Assembly (NCBI GenBank): GCA_014730115.1
Contig: WJIU01000012.1
Coordinates: 1 to 33,974 of the forward strand
Reading direction: 5' to 3'
Length of the DNA: 33,974 bases
From: Microcaldota archaeon
GTDB lineage: Archaea > Micrarchaeota > Micrarchaeia > Anstonellales > Bilamarchaeaceae
The position numbers were made by a program, and so were the translations under genes. Of the stretch, positions 33,009-33,974 are shown one piece after another; within the stretch, counting starts at the first letter, position 1; each line of letters starts with the position of its first letter. Below the pieces are notes generated by a model. It made no database searches, had not been told where the DNA came from, and saw only the letters and a program-made list of their open reading frames with translations.

Positions 33009-33058
33009 TGCGACCGGAGGGAATTCCGTAATGGGAATTCCCGCGGTCATATGACCGC
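33009..33058. repeat. Inverted repeats and tRNA-like duplication in the tRNA-Gly trailer
   Basis: Two inverted repeats lie side by side: GGGAATTCC/GGAATTCCC (33019-33027, 33034-33042, 6-nt loop) and the perfect palindrome GCGGTCATATGACCGC (33043-33058). On the minus strand, 33009-33025 also repeats the tRNA-Gly 3' end (15 of 17 bases, including CGGTCGCA). The block starts 7 nt beyond the tRNA 3' end. Confidence 0.6.
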
Positions 33059-33065
33059 AGGTCAT

Positions 33066-33137
33066 TGCGACCGCCGGGAATTGAACCCGGTCCGCCAGAT
33101 TGGCAATCTGGAATCATAACCGGTAGACTACGGTCGC
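33066..33137 (-). tRNA. tRNA-Gly(GCC)
   Basis: The minus strand reads acceptor GCGACCG ... CGGTCGC with A73 and no CCA. The anticodon stem CCAGA/TCTGG encloses TTGCCAA with anticodon GCC; the T-arm is CCGGG TTCAATT CCCGG. The D-arm GTCT...TGAT is of the usual glycine type. No intron; 72 nt. An AT-rich ATTATTTAATTC upstream (about 33170-33182) may be its promoter. Confidence 0.95.
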
Positions 33138-33283
33138 GACCAATAGAAGTAGACTAATGGGATGCTGAAAAGAATTAAATAATATCGCTGCATGATGGCT
33201 GCCAGTTACAAAATACCACCTGAACAAACATTTTTAAACAGTTTATTGGTATAAATTATGTAGTTTAATGGATGTGATACTTT

Positions 33284-33974
33284 ATGGTCAAGGCCAAAAG
33301 GCTTACTCATACTATTTTCAGTGAGAAGGGCATTGCCCTTCCCACCGATGGAATGGCTCTGAAAAAGAAGGCGCCCGAGCCCCTTATTGACAGAGCATCC
33401 AGAAAAAGAAGGGGGCCGGACACAACCAAGCCCCACAGGGCGGTGAGCCCGGAGGACCTTCCCCGGATTGACTGGGAGCTGGACCATGCGGCCTACCGCC
33501 TCACTGAAGAAGAAATAAAACTTTTCGAGGAAATGCTGCCCAACCGCGAGGTAAGATGGCTTCTGCCGGTTCCCAGAGGAAACAGCGATGAGGAGATAAA
33601 TGCCAGGAGAAACCTTAGCGGAGAGCAGGTAATGGTTCTGCGTGGAAAACCCATATGTGTCATGAAAGAGCAGAAGCCTTCTGCAAGCAGGACGGCCAGA
33701 ATAGGGAATCTGCTTCATATATGGGCGGAGCCAAAGACCGGCTTTGATATCAGGGAAGAAGAAAGCGAAACCCTAAAGGTGAAGCTGCCGGTGGCAGTAA
33801 GTGCAGGTGCCCAGGCCGGAAAACAGGAAGGGCTGAAGGGCATTCGCTGGGACCAGGATTATGTGGTGTACCCCCTTGATGAAACCGAGAGGGTATTGTG
33901 CTCACTAATGAAAGAAAGGGAGTTGCTGTGGATAGTGCCGGTTCCAGGTGGAGAGCAGGGCTCTGATATCGTAA
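33284..33974 (+). CDS. Hypothetical protein with internal repeat, partial (3' end beyond right edge)
   Basis: At least 230 codons, open to the window end. No family is recognised. The N-terminus MVKAKRLTHTIFSEKGIALP matches the motif near the start of the truncated left-edge gene. Two repeats about 125 residues apart share W-x-x-D-x-x-x-Y-x-L ... LPVP/IVPVP: about residues 62-104 and 187-229. The protein looks soluble and basic at the N-terminus. TATAAATTA (33250-33258) lies about 30 nt upstream of the ATG. Confidence 0.7.
   Translation, partial: MVKAKRLTHTIFSEKGIALPTDGMALKKKAPEPLIDRASRKRRGPDTTKPHRAVSPEDLPRIDWELDHAAYRLTEEEIKLFEEMLPNREVRWLLPVPRGNSDEEINARRNLSGEQVMVLRGKPICVMKEQKPSASRTARIGNLLHIWAEPKTGFDIREEESETLKVKLPVAVSAGAQAGKQEGLKGIRWDQDYVVYPLDETERVLCSLMKERELLWIVPVPGGEQGSDIV

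Noticed and set aside
33206..33718. A 170-codon minus-strand frame at the right edge
   Set aside because: The plus-strand frame from 33284 stays open to the edge, has a TATA box and resembles the left-edge gene; the minus frame is its shadow.
1..33974. CRISPR array, insertion sequence or integrase
   Set aside because: No regularly spaced repeats, transposase or integrase motifs were seen; the only att-like signal is the short tRNA-Gly duplication.

Overview
The window is archaeal. It carries SecF-SecD in archaeal order, RNA polymerase subunits Rpo7 (RpoE1), Spt4/RpoE2 and RpoK, SRP54, a group II chaperonin (thermosome), an ATP-dependent DNA ligase, NurA, an archaeal-type RNase P RNA, and a tRNA with a bulge-helix-bulge intron. 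Many genes have a TATA-like box centred about 25-30 nt before the start codon and no Shine-Dalgarno, which points to leaderless transcripts; genes inside operons tend to use GGTGA/GGAGG-type sites. The mix of lineage-orphan secreted proteins, pilin-like proteins and a HEAT/OB-like protein recalls small-genome DPANN archaea (Micrarchaeota- or Diapherotrites-like). That placement is an impression, not a demonstration.

Layout, 1-12 kb: a truncated minus-strand gene (1-912), tRNA-Ala(CGC) with a T-loop intron, secF-secD, a PknB-like Ser/Thr kinase with a PEGA-like C-terminus, and a large secretion/pilus ATPase. Convergent to these are a class I aminotransferase and a four-gene minus-strand operon of small pilin-like membrane proteins, then spt4-rpoE1. 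Layout, 12-19 kb: ino1-lig (overlapping or tandem), leucyl aminopeptidase, an orphan gene, acylphosphatase and the thermosome.

Layout, 19-25 kb: an orphan helical protein, an SLC13/DASS anion transporter, a secreted FN3-like/transglutaminase-like protein overlapping a second membrane-anchored secreted protein, and a gene broken by three apparent homopolymer frameshifts. Layout, 25-34 kb: SRP54, a second gene broken by about four homopolymer frameshifts, RNase P RNA, and nurA and dcd diverging from one symmetric TATA box. These are followed by a membrane-anchored orphan, rpoK, a HEAT/OB-like protein, a class V aminotransferase, glutaredoxin, a SerK-like ParB-fold protein, tRNA-Gly(GCC) with a repeat-rich trailer, and a truncated gene at the right edge whose N-terminus resembles that of the truncated gene at the left edge.

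Functional themes: protein export and membrane insertion (SecDF, SRP54), a surface-appendage or secretion module (ATPase, four pilin-like proteins, possibly regulated by the kinase), extracellular protein processing or adhesion (transglutaminase-like protein), transcription (Rpo7, Spt4, RpoK), nucleotide and DNA metabolism (dcd, lig, nurA), inositol lipid synthesis (ino1), and possible serine/phosphoserine metabolism (class V aminotransferase plus SerK-like protein). The most unusual items are the T-loop intron with an atypical tRNA elbow, the shared symmetric promoter, the pilin-like operon, the two clusters of frameshifts, and the paralogous genes at the two window ends.
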